Positions 1-11,606 of a stretch of 64,000 bases of DNA are shown here, in pieces. The translations under genes were made by a program, and so were the position numbers. The DNA is from Cordia subcordata (Eukaryota > Streptophyta > Magnoliopsida > Boraginales > Cordiaceae). The notes under the pieces were generated by a model that did no database searches, was not told the DNA's origin, and saw only the letters and a list, made by a program, of their open reading frames with translations. The stretch is from positions 26,700,001 to 26,764,000 of the forward strand of contig JAPTOF010000003.1 of NCBI GenBank assembly GCA_028554755.1, read 5' to 3'. How positions within the stretch are numbered: the first letter of the stretch is position 1; every line of letters begins with the position of its first letter.

Positions 1-2460
1 GCCTTCCAGCAGTGTCCACAAACCCATTTCCTGCATCAGACAGTAGATTAAAATATTTTCCACGAAAAGAAGTTGTCTTTGTAGAGTTATCATATCATAT
101 CATACTTGTTACCTAGAATATTGACATGCCAAGAGCAGTCAAAAAATGTGATGAACCAATAATCCAAAGACATGACGAAATGCATATGGTAAGAGAACAA
201 ATGGTGGCTTCCTAAAACCATCCTTCTGATTGAATTACACCTCAGGCCGAGAACCCAAGATTGCAGGAGAGACTATCTCATAGTTTTAATAATACCTTAA
301 CCTAGTTAATACTCAAACACACACAACTAACTAATAAAACACTCTCATATTATATCTCAAATCAACGTGATACATCACAATTTTCATTTTTTTCAAACCC
401 CCCCCATCCCCGGCCCCCATCTCCAGCAGGATTCCAACCGAGGTCATTACTTTTGGCGGAGGTAGACTAAACCACTTAAGCTAACCCTAGACTAAACCAC
501 TTGAGCTATCCCTATTCCCGTGAGACATCGCAAATTACCACAAGGGAATTATATATAACATGCTCCAAAGCATAATTTTAAGCAAAACAAAATGGAGAAA
601 AACCTTAGTTCTAAAAAATAGCGAAGCTTCAAAAAGACTTTTAACAATTTGTACATTTCATTATCTTACTAGAAAAAATCTCTTTGGCGCAACATAAAGT
701 TATTTCCTTATCAGCTCAGTCCAAGCCCAAAATACCATCTTCTAGTAATACAAGGAAAGGTTGTGTACAATATATCAAAATGGGTCTAACCTCACCGAAT
801 TATCCCTTTGCCTGTAAAAGGCTTTGTGTATATAGCCGTGTGATCTAAACCCAACACTTAAGCAAAACACCCAAGAACAGATTCTCATTAGCTGATTGAA
901 ATTAACAAAGAGACTTCAAAAGATCAAATCTGTTTCACGCACCATAGCATATAGGACTATTTTCTCGAAATCACTAACAACCCAAATGCATAGGTTCAAT
1001 AAAATATTTACATCTGACGATGGTAAGAAGAAGTAACTAAAGACTGAAGGGGAAAAAAAGAAAAGAGCAAGGATTTGGACAAACCTTATAGTGTTTTGTT
1101 GGGAGAAGAAATGGTTTCCCTTTGGGTATGGTGACAAGCTCCAGATGGGTATTGCCTCGGACCCGAATATGTTGTAGCACTCAGCACTCCTTGAGGACCT
1201 TATTTTTATCAAAATGCTCGAAATGCCACTCTTTTTGAATACCAGTGGTGCCCCCTCTCACAAAGTAACTAGATAATTTATGATGTGAGAAAATACAAAT
1301 ATATTTTATTAATTTTTTTAATTGTTTAATAATAATTTTATTTGACGATAGATTTGGACTAGTTTAATAAAGTATCTAAATTAAAAAAGTAAAATAGAAA
1401 AGGAAATTGATTGAGATTAAAAAATAATTTTAGATGAGTAGACCATATAGATTCAATAATTTTGAAGGAAAAAAATCATAAAATAATCATATGTTGTATT
1501 AATTTTAAAAAAAATGTATGTATTCTTTGTTATATAATATATGGATATATGTCTAGCTAATTTTGAGACCGATAAAGTAAATACTAATTATGTGTATTTT
1601 ACAAAATTTACTTCTTAATTACTGTTCTTTTTAGAGACATATAGATATGGTGACTCATTTGAAAAGTAAAGAAAAAAACAAGCATTAATATATACTATCC
1701 AAGTTGTATCGTCAATGTTCGCTTTTTACTTTTAATAAAAAATAATAATAATAAAAAGGAGTTCACTTTTTACATGATATCTTACATGCCAATTATCAAA
1801 TATGAATAAGACTCCTTACTTACTCTTTACTTGATATCTTACATGAAAAAGTGAAGAATGGATATATATATATATAACAGAGCCCGTAAAAGAAATGCAT
1901 CTGAAGCTTGGAATTGTGTAATGTGGCTTTAGAAAATTCTGGTCATTCTTATATCAAATTTCAGGGTACATTTACATTATCTCTCTCTCCTTACCTGTTC
2001 ACCCCTGTTTGCTCCATAATTTCTACTGCCTTCATAATCCATATCATCAAATAATCAAACACAATAAAATCCTTTGAAATGTTCCGCCGGACAATTTTGG
2101 ATCTCTATTACATAATACATTTGCTGTTGAATTCCTGAAACCTTTTCTTGCTGCGGGGCCATATATGAAAGCTTTTAACTCATCGTATCTCAAAATATTT
2201 AAATACAGCCGAAAATCAAAATAATTAGTATACCATAAAGCAGAGTCCACAAAATTCTTCTGACCGTTTTTCGCCTCTTTCCTTGTCGTTAATGCACACA
2301 ACAACGTCCCAATTGCATTCTGACTTGTGGTCAGAATAGATGGGGTGCAGCCATTACAATGTTGCAGCTTGAACTGCAATTTGCTAATTTGCCACAACTG
2401 TGTGCTTTACCAACCTTTTGGGTGAGAGGGGCACGTAAAACTTCCTTCAATTTGTGGGGT
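1..2460. other. Gene-free left flank (mostly AT-rich)
   Basis: I find no supportable gene. Short open frames on the minus strand around 916-1212 and 2047-2397 have no recognisable domain; the first begins with TTG rather than ATG, and the second lies in the 3' flank of the fucosyltransferase gene and is probably its 3'UTR. An exon of a gene extending off the left edge (minus strand, around 1-35) is possible but unsupported. The stretch 1270-1870 is very AT-rich. A tRNA-derived SINE lies at 384-519. Confidence 0.5.
384..519 (-). mobile_element. tRNA-derived SINE with duplicated box A
   Basis: Read on the minus strand, the segment has a pol III box A-like start (complement of 492-510, GATAGCTCAAGTGGTTTAG) and a box B-like motif (complement of 427-442, containing GGTTGGAATCC), followed by a G-rich tail. 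The box A region is present twice in tandem as 25-bp units at about 464-488 and 489-513. Imperfect flanking repeats (GTGATACATCACAA at 367-380 and GTGAGACATCGCAA at 520-533) look like an aged target-site duplication. The tRNA-SINE class is inferred from box spacing; the family is not identified. Confidence 0.6.
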
Positions 2461-4936
2461 TTATGCATACCAGGGCTCTTCACAAATGCATCCAGGGAAA
2501 GGATTGGCATAAAAATTTTCCTCGTGCCTTGGAATATCTGCTATTTCTCTCAGATATGGTGCTCCGATCCTTGTTCTATGTGTGCGCTTGACTTTTGATG
2601 AAAATTCTTCCCATGTTAACATACCCTCGTCCAATTGATCAATAAGCCTCACGAATCTTTGTCTGCAAAAAGAATTTCCATTTGTTCATTGTGATTTATT
2701 TATAAGCTTGTCAAATTTAAAATTTCAGCAGGACGTTTGAGTGTTACTTACTTGTCAGGATTAATGGTTTTCCAGAAGCCTTCAAATACCCGGTGACCGC
2801 GCACTGCCTTAGCCATGTTTCCGTCGTATGTGTAGACAAAAACGTCGCTGTGAAGTGCAACGACGTAGTCCAGGGCGGCGAGCTGGTTAAGCCGTTGCCC
2901 GAGAGGTTTCAACTCGTCCTCTGTTGCTAAATTGTAGTGGTGGTATACATTTGGGAACTTTTCAACAAATGGACTTAGACCATTCTGGCCATAGATACTC
3001 CCTGCAACTATGTAGATCTTAGTGGTAGATGGATACCCCATTGCCTCAAGGAATATGGCAGCTTCCCTGGGGGTCATTGGACACCCTCCAAGGAGGCGTC
3101 TCTGTGTACTATTGATCGCTTTTTCTTTCCAATGGCTAACTCCGTACCTCAATTTCCGCAGCGTTTCAGCCTCCCCCTTGGTAAGGTTGTGATTGCAGCC
3201 GGTGAAGGCGAGCATATCCTTCTCATACCTTAAATGGAGAGCTATATAACGGTCACCATTTTGCTTAAGCCTGTTTACTAACTGTTTTCCAAGCGATTCA
3301 ATTTCCTGGCTAAATCGCAGGGCTTCAAACATGGCACGACAGCGAAGCCTCTGGATCGGTTGGGAGACGCCGTTGTTTGCAAGGCGAGAGTCAGTGCGCA
3401 TGAATTCTATTACTTTTCGTTTCTTTAGTATCTTTGCCATAGGTTCTTTGTAGTAACCACCCTATGCATAAGGAAAATTAAACAAAATCAAGCACTGGAA
3501 GACATCACACTTATCAATCAGAATGTACTGAAAATTGTACTTGCCTTAGACCACGAAACAGGGACTTTTCGGACGGGTTTAAGATGTGCATACTGGGGAG
3601 GAAGAGATTCCACAATCACAATATCATCTTCAAGAGTTTTCATGAAGTGCTTCCAGTCAAAGATATCTTTAAAATCACTGAAACAGCCAGTTCCATATAT
3701 CAGTGAGACAATTTCCTTTCCCTCTGGTAGTTCTATATTAATTTATTTCTGTGAAGGCATGACCACAAATTCATAATCCGCACCTAGGATCGGTCCAGAA
3801 GGACTCGTGATCCAAGGAAGGGAGAACCATGGTAGCATTCATTATTTTAGCGACAGCAACCATGTCGCTTATCTGCAGAGGAAAACAATATGGGAAATGT
3901 TGAACTTGTAAGAAAAAAATTGTTCATATCATCATGTTCATCACTATTGCTTACCCCAGTCCTCATCTGATTCAAACCACCATTAGCATGAACCAGAATA
4001 TAGCCATTGGTGGCACTACCCGTTCCTGTAAGAAATTAATATTACCGAAACTCCACCAGCAAAATCAGAGTAATTAATGAGATGCTGTGTGAAATTTGAC
4101 AATCGTTAGATGTACTTATTTCGTTTTTTCTCCGGCCGGCGCATTTGTAGTACTTGTCACTCCGAGGTTGCCTCCAAATCTCCGAGATCTGAAAATCATT
4201 TTCTTCAACTCGTAAAAGGTCTATTTTTCCATATTCTGATGAGAAGAAAAGAATAAATTAATCGTTATGATTATCATCATTTTGATTACTTCGTTTCATC
4301 AATACTTGAATCCGATAATATACGAGAAATAAGGTGAATAATACATCATGAGAAAATGATGAAAACAAATCATACTGTGATATTCATAAAGATAATGATC
4401 TGCATTGTCCAGTGTTAGAGTTACCATCTCATCTAAATTGTAGAGAGGATATTAATTTATTTATTTGTTGTGTTAACACGCCCCTCACGTGCAGCGTAAT
4501 TTGTTTAAAGTTTGCACGTGGACAATTTAATATTTTTTAAATGGTTGGCAGTAAGGATCGAACCTGTGCCGTTTGGCTTCCAGGCTCTGATACCATGTTA
4601 GAGTTATCACCTTGTCTAAAAGCTTAAGCTTGTAGAGAGGATATTGATTTATTTATTTGTTGTGTTAACATCCAGAAAAAGAAATTATCAATCAGCTAGG
4701 CCTATAACTTGGCTTACCTCTTCATGCACGAGGTGGCCTTTCTGCTTTACAACCTTTAATGATGAAGATGAACGTTGTAGAAAATCCTCGGAGCTCATCT
4801 CATGATTCGAATTAAGAAAGCTACTCATTAACATAATCTTCACAAACAAAGTGGAAACCGCCAAAAACATTAAAGCTCCAAAAATCAAACGGCTTAGTTT
4901 CCTCCGCGACCTGAAATTATATCTTAGAAACGGCAT
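2461..4936 (-). CDS. O-fucosyltransferase family protein (plant GT106/DUF246-like), 7 exons
   Basis: Predicted Golgi type II glycosyltransferase using GDP-fucose; acceptor unknown. Exons, in transcript order: 4936-4718, 4188-4116, 4025-3955, 3872-3784, 3677-3545, 3461-2752, 2662-2461. All phases join, giving 1497 nt and 498 aa, normal for the family. Residues about 17-37 form one hydrophobic signal-anchor after a basic N-terminus. Family hallmarks follow: [13 protein letters not shown], then [18 protein letters not shown] (the conserved glycine-rich motif), [62 protein letters not shown], and near the C-terminus [11 protein letters not shown] and [14 protein letters not shown]. Exon 2 is taken to start at 4188 because an upstream AG at 4236 would break the frame. 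The exon 5 donor is AAG|GCAAGT, a GC-AG intron. Intron 1 holds a TRIM element in sense orientation. Which Arabidopsis paralogue is closest cannot be decided by eye. Confidence 0.93.
4413..4670 (-). mobile_element. TRIM/SMART-type miniature LTR retrotransposon, complete
   Basis: This 258-bp element has terminal direct repeats at 4413-4478 and 4596-4670 that begin TGTTAACA and end CTCTAACA on the minus strand. Directly next to the 5' LTR, the complement of 4583-4595 reads TGGTATCAGAGCC, the usual initiator-tRNA-Met primer binding site. The complement of about 4479-4489 is purine-rich (GTGAGGGGCG) beside the 3' LTR, as a polypurine tract should be. A perfect 5-bp target duplication TCCAG flanks it (4408-4412 and 4671-4675). 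No coding capacity. The LTRs differ by a 9-bp indel and several substitutions, so it is not a recent insertion. It lies in intron 1 of the fucosyltransferase gene. Confidence 0.93.
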
Positions 4937-5917
4937 AATTCTACGTTAAAAAAAAAAAAAAAAGGAGGAATAGCACAACGTTCAATTGGATTTGCAATGC
5001 TGGAGGCGGTGGCAATGAGCATTGCAGTGCGCTAATCGGCGCGGCCGCGACGAGCTTCGTGGAGTACTTGTACAGATTATTCTATCAGTACGCGATTCAA
5101 TATTTGTTGTGTTCTCGTCTTGAGGGTGCATGGTAGGATGCCAAATATATGTATATACACTCGTCACTCACTGTCGTGCATTATTTCATGGAAAATTCCA
5201 ATGTAAAAATTTAGACAGAACCAGAAATAATAAGGAGATGAGGAAGAGATAAGCTAGGGAGACTGGGAGAGTGATCACAATCATTTTTTTTTTCACGTCG
5301 TCCACTTCGGTTGTTGTTAGTTCTCTAGTGGGGATTGGCTCCTAAACACAAGGTCAAACCTTAATTCTCTCTCTTCCTCGTTATAGTAATACTAGAGAAA
5401 CTAATTTATCGATTCTTGTTTTTTTTAATGCAAATTATCTGAGAAAATTAAGAGTTCTCTAAGATTCGTGACAGGGGATTAACCTTTGTGCTAAATATAA
5501 ATACAAATTATCTGAGAAAATTGTTGGCAAAGTGAGTATGACAAGTGATTATAGACGTGGTAATTTTGCTTTTGAATCTTTATAAATCAACTAATTATTC
5601 TTTGTTTTCTTTAATGGAGGCAAAGTGTCGAGTTATGAGTAAATTAAGTGAGAAGACCTTTTACCTCTCTTATCTTCAATCAAGGAAATATTTTCCTGAT
5701 ATATCATGACATCCAAAAAACCAGACCTAAACCAAAATTTGCTAGTCAATTTATGTACTTTTTTTAGCCTTTTAGAAAACATACTTCATCTTGTAATCCG
5801 GATGATAAAAAGTCAGCTCCTTACAGCGATCATTTAGATGTATTTAAGTTATAAGTCTTTATATTTGGTCGATTCATTATAATTCTAGAAATGGTTTGAA
5901 ATTTGTGAAAATAATAT
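4937..5917. other. 5' flank of the O-fucosyltransferase gene, no further gene
   Basis: This stretch holds the upstream region of the minus-strand fucosyltransferase gene and unclassified AT-rich DNA. A purine/pyrimidine-rich section near 5220-5400 could be 5'UTR. No coding region, RNA gene or clear promoter element could be supported. Confidence 0.4.
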
Positions 5918-6831
5918 GATAAAATACACCAAACCCCTCTTTCGATCTACTATAACTACATTACATCTCTTGCAATATCAAAAGTTCCACAACAAGTCCT
6001 TTCGGTGAGAAGTTCCACACATACCCCTTAACATTTTAAACTTCTCTGACAATATTAAAATTCACAGCAAAAAACATTAATAACCTTACTCCACTCGTTC
6101 AATTTTTTTGGGTCAAACACGCATAACAATTAATAAAAACAAAAATTCTCAAATACTCAAATGTGCATAATAATATATCTATTCCTTTTCTTTTCATAGG
6201 CAACGCACTGATTAATTTTTATGCAAAATACAATAAGCTGCAAGATGCTCATCACTGTTTTCACAAATTATCTGAGAAGAATGTAGGTTGTTGGAACACT
6301 TTTATGCTTGCATATTCGAATAGAGGCTCTTCTATTTCTCTTTTGCTGTTGAAAGAAATGATGCAGCTGGTCATCTTCCAAATAACTTTTTACATTTCTG
6401 CTGCGTTAAAACCATCTGTAGCATTGGAGCTACAACAGCATCATTCCGTAATAACAAGATTTGGTTACAGCAAAATGAATATGTCACAACTAACAAGTGC
6501 TGCCATTTCACGATAGTTTCAGGTTTGTATTCAAATGATGAATCCATTGGCTCAAATATATAATTGGAATTCTCCGACCATCCAAGAGATATACGTTTGG
6601 GTATTTGAAAACTTTTGTTTTTATTACTTGTTATGCACGTGTTTGATCTAGAAAAAAAAAATTTAAATGAGTGAAGTTATTAATGTCTTTTTATTGTAGT
6701 CGGGGAGTGTAGAATAATAAAGGATGAGTATAAAATTTTTACTCAGTAGAGGAGTTGCTTGTGAAATTTTTGACACCACAAAAAAAGTTTTGCACTAATT
6801 GTAAGCCATAAAGTATCTGATGCATTTTATC
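5918..6831. mobile_element. Long-TIR (MULE-like) element carrying a PPR gene fragment
   Basis: About 240 bp at the left (5918 to about 6160) matches in inverted orientation the right side (about 6590-6831). Outer ends read GATAAAATACACCA on the left and GATAAAATGCATCA on the right strand complement. Inner TIR parts also match closely, for example CATAACAATTAATAAAAAC against CATAACAAGTAATAAAAAC. The interior is a degenerate pentatricopeptide-repeat fragment, so the structure resembles a Pack-MULE. I could not find a clean 9-bp target duplication, so superfamily assignment rests on long TIRs and on terminal similarity to the elements at 46625 and 60975. Confidence 0.65.
6199..6530 (+). pseudogene. 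Pentatricopeptide repeat (PPR) gene fragment, decayed
   Basis: Translation from 6199 reads as plant PLS-type PPR protein: GNALINFYAKYNKLQDAHHC, then FHKLSEKNVGCWNTFMLAYS and LLLKEMMQL. That is one PPR motif plus the start of the next. After about 6375 the reading shifts between frames: a GHLPNNF-like stretch appears in one frame while SAALKPSVALELQQ and HSVITRFGYSK lie in another, showing small indels. There is no start or full-length gene. It sits exactly between the inverted repeats of the surrounding element, so it is probably captured host sequence. Complete plant PPR genes generally act in organelle RNA processing; this fragment should not. Confidence 0.65.
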
Positions 6832-6910
6832 TAAAAAAAAATATGGAGTCTCGTCCATCTTAGACAAACCGAATGATCAAGTCATACAACAATAAGTCCG
6901 CCATTCTACT

Positions 6911-6969
6911 GGCCCAATCGGCCCAATTCATCAAAACAACACATATAAATACCCACTAAACTAGGGTTT
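6911..6969 (+). promoter_or_regulatory. Site II/telo-box promoter of the eL33 gene
   Basis: Two site II motifs in reverse orientation (GGCCCAA at 6911-6917 and 6920-6926), a TATA-like ATATAAATAC at 6943-6952 and a telo-box (CTAGGGTTT at 6961-6969) stand 70-130 bp upstream of the eL33 start. This combination is typical of plant ribosomal protein and cell-growth genes. Seen directly; the regulatory role is from family knowledge. Confidence 0.8.
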
Positions 6970-7041
6970 TTGGTTTCCTCCATTTACGGGCCTCTTTCTT
7001 CTTTCCTGCAGCTAAACCGCTACAAACTCCGCATAACGAAA

Positions 7042-7588
<547 letters not shown>

Positions 7589-7594
7589 AACTAT

Positions 7595-9274
7595 GTAAGC
7601 CTAGCTTATCTATGTCATGTCATCGCTGTGAATTTTATTTGTGTCAATGCAATACTTTGCTCATAACTGCCTGCTTAATTGGATGGTTTAATGTTCGTCA
7701 TTTCATTCTCCACGGGTGTGGATTGCATTCCTTAATTTTACTATCAACTACGGCTTTGTCGAATTTTACCACTGATCATTGTGTCCCTATTAGGAGGGAA
7801 AAAAAATTGCATGGTAGCGTAATCTGGAGGATAAGTTTATATATGGCAGAGGATTGTATTTTCTGATATACATCATTCATGGTTGTGTTAATATCTGTTG
7901 ACTACGATTAATACCAATATTTTATTGCGTGGGAGGTTATTGTTGTCAAAATCGTGTCTTGTGCACATGTTAAAACGCTGGTGTAAAAGGACTTAGCTAA
8001 TGTTTGACTTGTATCTATATTTTTGCTTATGAATTAGTTTGGAAGTGAATAAGTTACTAATGTGGTTATAGTATGTGTATTGGTAGATATTTGTTTGTTC
8101 TAATTATACACTATTTGTTGCAAGCTAGGGGTCCTAAATTGTTGTATGAGAGTGGTCAGGGTGTATGCACTATGTATTGGTAACTGAATAAGAGAATCTT
8201 AGGAGAAACTTTGTGCAGTCCTCCTGCATATAATACAGAGAGGTAGGCAAAAGATCAACACCGGAGTGTGTTAATACTTAAATACATGGAGGAAGGTTCG
8301 AAGAGCGAGAATTTAAAATTACTTCCTGTGCGCCCCTCCTGTATCTCATGATATGGAAGAGAGGAATAGAAGGAGTGTATTACCTCTGTTCTTTTGTCTC
8401 TCTTGTATTACTCCACTTGGAATTTCATTTCCAGCCCCTTATTTGGATTTGACTCCTGTATTATTTGTTGGGGATCAAAAGTACCTTATTGGGACAAATT
8501 TGAATTCCTACCCAAAATCTTTCGAGTTCAGAGTCCCCCCCAGGGTCCTTAAATCGCATACTTAATTACATCTGAGCATTCTCCAATGCATTGATAGAGA
8601 GTGATTTTTAATACAAGTAAATAACGAACAAAAGTTAAGTAACCGATTACCGATTCATGGTAATTGAAGCAAGAGTTAACTGGGACGTTGTGATTCGAAT
8701 TGCCCAAGATAAAAGGGATAATTGGACTTTCCTTGGATAACATATGCAAAACTCGGCCTGCATATTGGCTACTCACAATTTCTTTTTCACTCCACCCAGG
8801 ATTTCAAACCTAGATGATCATACTAATTCATAAATGGTGTAAAGTCCCAACTCCCAACCACTGTGGCTACCCCTTGAAGCCGCCTACTACGTGACATATA
8901 ATCATATTGAAAAAGTATGCATCAGTGTTTGTTCTTTTACTGTTGTATCAGTCATTCTAATTCATGAATGGTTCAAGGCCGATTCAGTTTTGCTTAACAT
9001 GATTTACACGTTTGTCTTATCTGCCTGAGTGTTGAGTACTCTCTTGTGGACTCATCATGTATACTTGAACTCGCATAGGACTTCTAAAGAAATTGTACTT
9101 TCGATATCACATATCAAAATCTTAGCATCTAGGCTGGATTTTTCCAGGCCAGAAAACTGTAATGACTTCATTTTCTCAGTTTGTTGCACATTTGATTTTC
9201 CCGTTTTCTCTTTTCCTCCCCCCTTCCCTGATTTGTCACTGAAGTTCTAAATGTTGCCTGTCTTGTTGATGCAG
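7595..9274 (+). other. Probable 3'UTR intron of the eL33 gene
   Basis: Six nucleotides after the eL33 stop codon lies a donor-like GTAAGC (7595), and TTGATGCAG at 9266-9274 is a good acceptor. The sequence after 9275 has no long frame but looks like a normal plant 3'UTR. A junction this close to the stop would not be expected to trigger nonsense-mediated decay. The 1.7-kb interior carries no gene that I recognise and contains a SINE at about 8780-8875. Inference from splice motifs only. Confidence 0.45.
8780..8875 (-). mobile_element. tRNA-derived SINE, degenerate
   Basis: On the minus strand a box A-like GTAGCCACAGTGGTTGGGAG (complement of 8851-8870) is followed about 40 bp later by box B-like AGGTTTGAAATCCTGG (complement of 8796-8811). 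The order and spacing fit a tRNA-related SINE. No clear tail or target duplication. Confidence 0.5.
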
Positions 9275-9957
9275 TGTGCCAAACGCGTTTAGAAGAAAGA
9301 CCAAGGTCATTTGGTGGCTTAAGAAGTTGGTTGTGCTGGATCAAGGTCATTTAGTAGTGAATTAAAGGATCCGCCGCTTTATGTTATAGAGTGATCAGAA
9401 TTTTGTTGTTTCTTCATTTCTCGAGCTACGCTACCCTTCTGATTTTTATTAAACTTCATGATGGATATCACTAATTATACTTTCTCTCTTCAAGTCAATT
9501 TGATTCGCTTTCTTATTTCTATTCTCAGCTTTGGACGTTGATCTGCATTCTCATTTTTTGTGTCTTTTGATGTGCGTACCTGAGATGCATCAAAGTATAA
9601 TATAATCATTATTAAACAATTTAAACAGTTTAAAGTCATTAAATTGCTTTTATAAGGTTTTATGGAGAGATTCAGATCATTCTATAACGTTAACAAAATT
9701 TTGATTTAGGAGACCGATCTAATTGTATGCCTTTTTTTTATGCAAGGAGACAAATACCATAAAGATTCGTGCAAACCAAGATTGACATCGATTTTACGAC
9801 TGAAGAGAAAGAGATGATGTCTGTAAACAAGTTTTAGAATTCATAATATTCATTATGGGTCTTTTATTAGAACTATTTATAGGAAAATATTTTGCCCCGT
9901 GAATCACCAAGGACTATGCCATAATGCTATCAAATTTAACAGAGAAACTAATATTTT

Positions 9958-9958
9958 G

Positions 9959-10007
<49 letters not shown>
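9958..10007. repeat. (ATT)n microsatellite
   Basis: About 16 uninterrupted ATT/TAT units. The frame across it gives a run of isoleucines and is not a gene. Confidence 0.95.
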
Positions 10008-10010
<3 letters not shown>

Positions 10011-10543
10011 CAAAAAAGAAAATGTTTTTAAATTTTCTAAACATAAAATTGATTTATTTTAATTATATAAATAATTTAAATCGCACAAAACATCAAAATA
10101 TTGTGGAGCAACAAGGAATAGAGCCACGTGAAACCATTCGAGAATGCGATATGAATAAACATCCGTTTCCTGCCTTCCCCCGCGGCCCGCCACATGAGCA
10201 CAGCTGCCGCATCCACACCACATCGCCGCCCACTGCTTATACCCAAAGGCCAAAGCCCAGATAAACATTTCCAACAAGCGCCATCTTTTTCTTTTTCCGG
10301 ATAACAATTTTAATAACGTATAAATTTCTAAGAAATTTCTAACTCTCATATATCTAGTTTTTTTTTTTTTGGGGGTTGAATAAGAAATTTCTATCTTTCA
10401 TAAATCTGGTTAATAGAATTACTTAAAATATTCAAACATTAAGTAATTTATATCACCCACTAATTTTATCGTGTAATACTTTTAATTTTTTTATTTAAAT
10501 TCATCGCTCACTGGAAAATATGGCTATATGTTTCCCCTTCCTA

Positions 10544-11381
10544 TAGGGGTGGAAATTCAAATCAGGTATCCGAATCTAAAATAGAAAAATTATAAAAATC
10601 ATCCGAATCCGATCCAAATTCAATATCCAATAGAATTATCGGATATCGGATAATAGTGCGGAGAGGTTTTTTCCATATCCAAACCCGACCCGGAAAAGTC
10701 GAAAAACACCCCCTCCCACAAAAACCCCACTACATAGTGAATGATGCACTGTAGTATTCTAATATAACTCATATATAAACACACATGTTATATAAGACTT
10801 TGATATAAAAATATACAAATAAAAAAGAGAAAAAAGTATTTTACAAAAGTAATGAGAAGTTAAATAACATGATTAAGTTATTTGTGAATAAGTTAGATAA
10901 TTGAATTTAATAATATAACGAGAATCAACAAAATGTAACATTTAATTTAGCATAAATAATTGTTACGTTTAAATTAGATAAATATAAAAATATATTTGTA
11001 TAGTTAACATCTTTTATTTTTTCCTTTTTGTGTTAGTTTGTATTTTAAAAAAAATTGATTTGTCTATCATCATTTTGAACAATCTCTTTTCTTTTATTGA
11101 TAGTTAACTAATAACTTAATACTTTGAAATTCTAATTTGCACACTAAAATTAATTTTTTAGTTTTGTCTATTTTTAATTACTATTATTTATTGTTGTTGT
11201 AATGGTTACTCAACATTTTATAATTCAACAAATTATCCAAAAATTCGAATCACAAAAACCCAACATCCGAAAATCCAATATTTGATTGGATGTTACTTTT
11301 ATACTATCCAATCGAATTTTAATTTTTTCCGTCTAAATATGAGAACCCGATTATATAAAAATCCGTTCCCGTTTTCCCCTA
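10544..11381. mobile_element. Possible hAT-like non-autonomous element
   Basis: The left end TAGGGGTGGAAA (10544) resembles the reverse complement of the right end (TAGGGGAAAAC, ending at 11381). Both subterminal regions contain scattered CCGAAT/GGATAT/ACCCGA motifs in the style of plant hAT elements, around a very AT-rich core. No 8-bp target duplication was found, so the boundaries are approximate. Confidence 0.35.
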
Positions 11382-11606
11382 CGTGTGCTAAATGAAATGT
11401 GTAAATCACAAAATTAATAAACTAAAGGAATAAAAGCGGAAGCGGAAAAAAAAAAAAAAGAATAAAATGACTTAAGGGTGAAGGCTGAAGGCAGACCAAA
11501 CGGACAGCTGACTAGCTTCTACATTCAACACGTGTAACTTCCAGCATTGCCCATCTTGCAAGTCATAATTCCAGCTTCACACTTGTCCATCTCCCAACTA
11601 TAAACC

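Larger units (their letters stand above)
9370..11606. other. Intergenic region between eL33 and DREB genes
   Basis: No gene found. It holds the 3' end of the eL33 transcription unit, an ATT microsatellite (about 9958-10007), a GC-richer patch near 10170-10260 without recognisable coding, and a possible hAT-like element at about 10544-11381. A G-box/ABRE-like CACGTG is at 11529-11534, about 75 bp upstream of the DREB start. Confidence 0.5.

Noticed and set aside
916..1212. 98-aa minus-strand open frame, possibly an exon of a gene to the left
   Set aside because: Starts with TTG, has no domain, and no splice-linked partner exons could be found within the window.
2047..2397. 116-aa minus-strand open frame
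   Set aside because: No recognisable domain, and it lies just beyond the stop of the fucosyltransferase gene, so 3'UTR is likelier.
4188..4235. Alternative start of fucosyltransferase exon 2 at 4235 (after CATCAG)
   Set aside because: Gives [12 protein letters not shown] in frame with the rest of exon 2 but not with exon 1; the AG at 4189-4190 restores phase exactly.
9275..9370. Short open frame VPNAFRRKTKVIWWLKKLVV as a possible coding exon of eL33
   Set aside because: eL33 is already complete with its conserved C-terminus and stop; the stretch is better explained as 3'UTR.
9899..10264. 121-aa frame with a run of isoleucine
   Set aside because: Translation of the ATT microsatellite; no homology.
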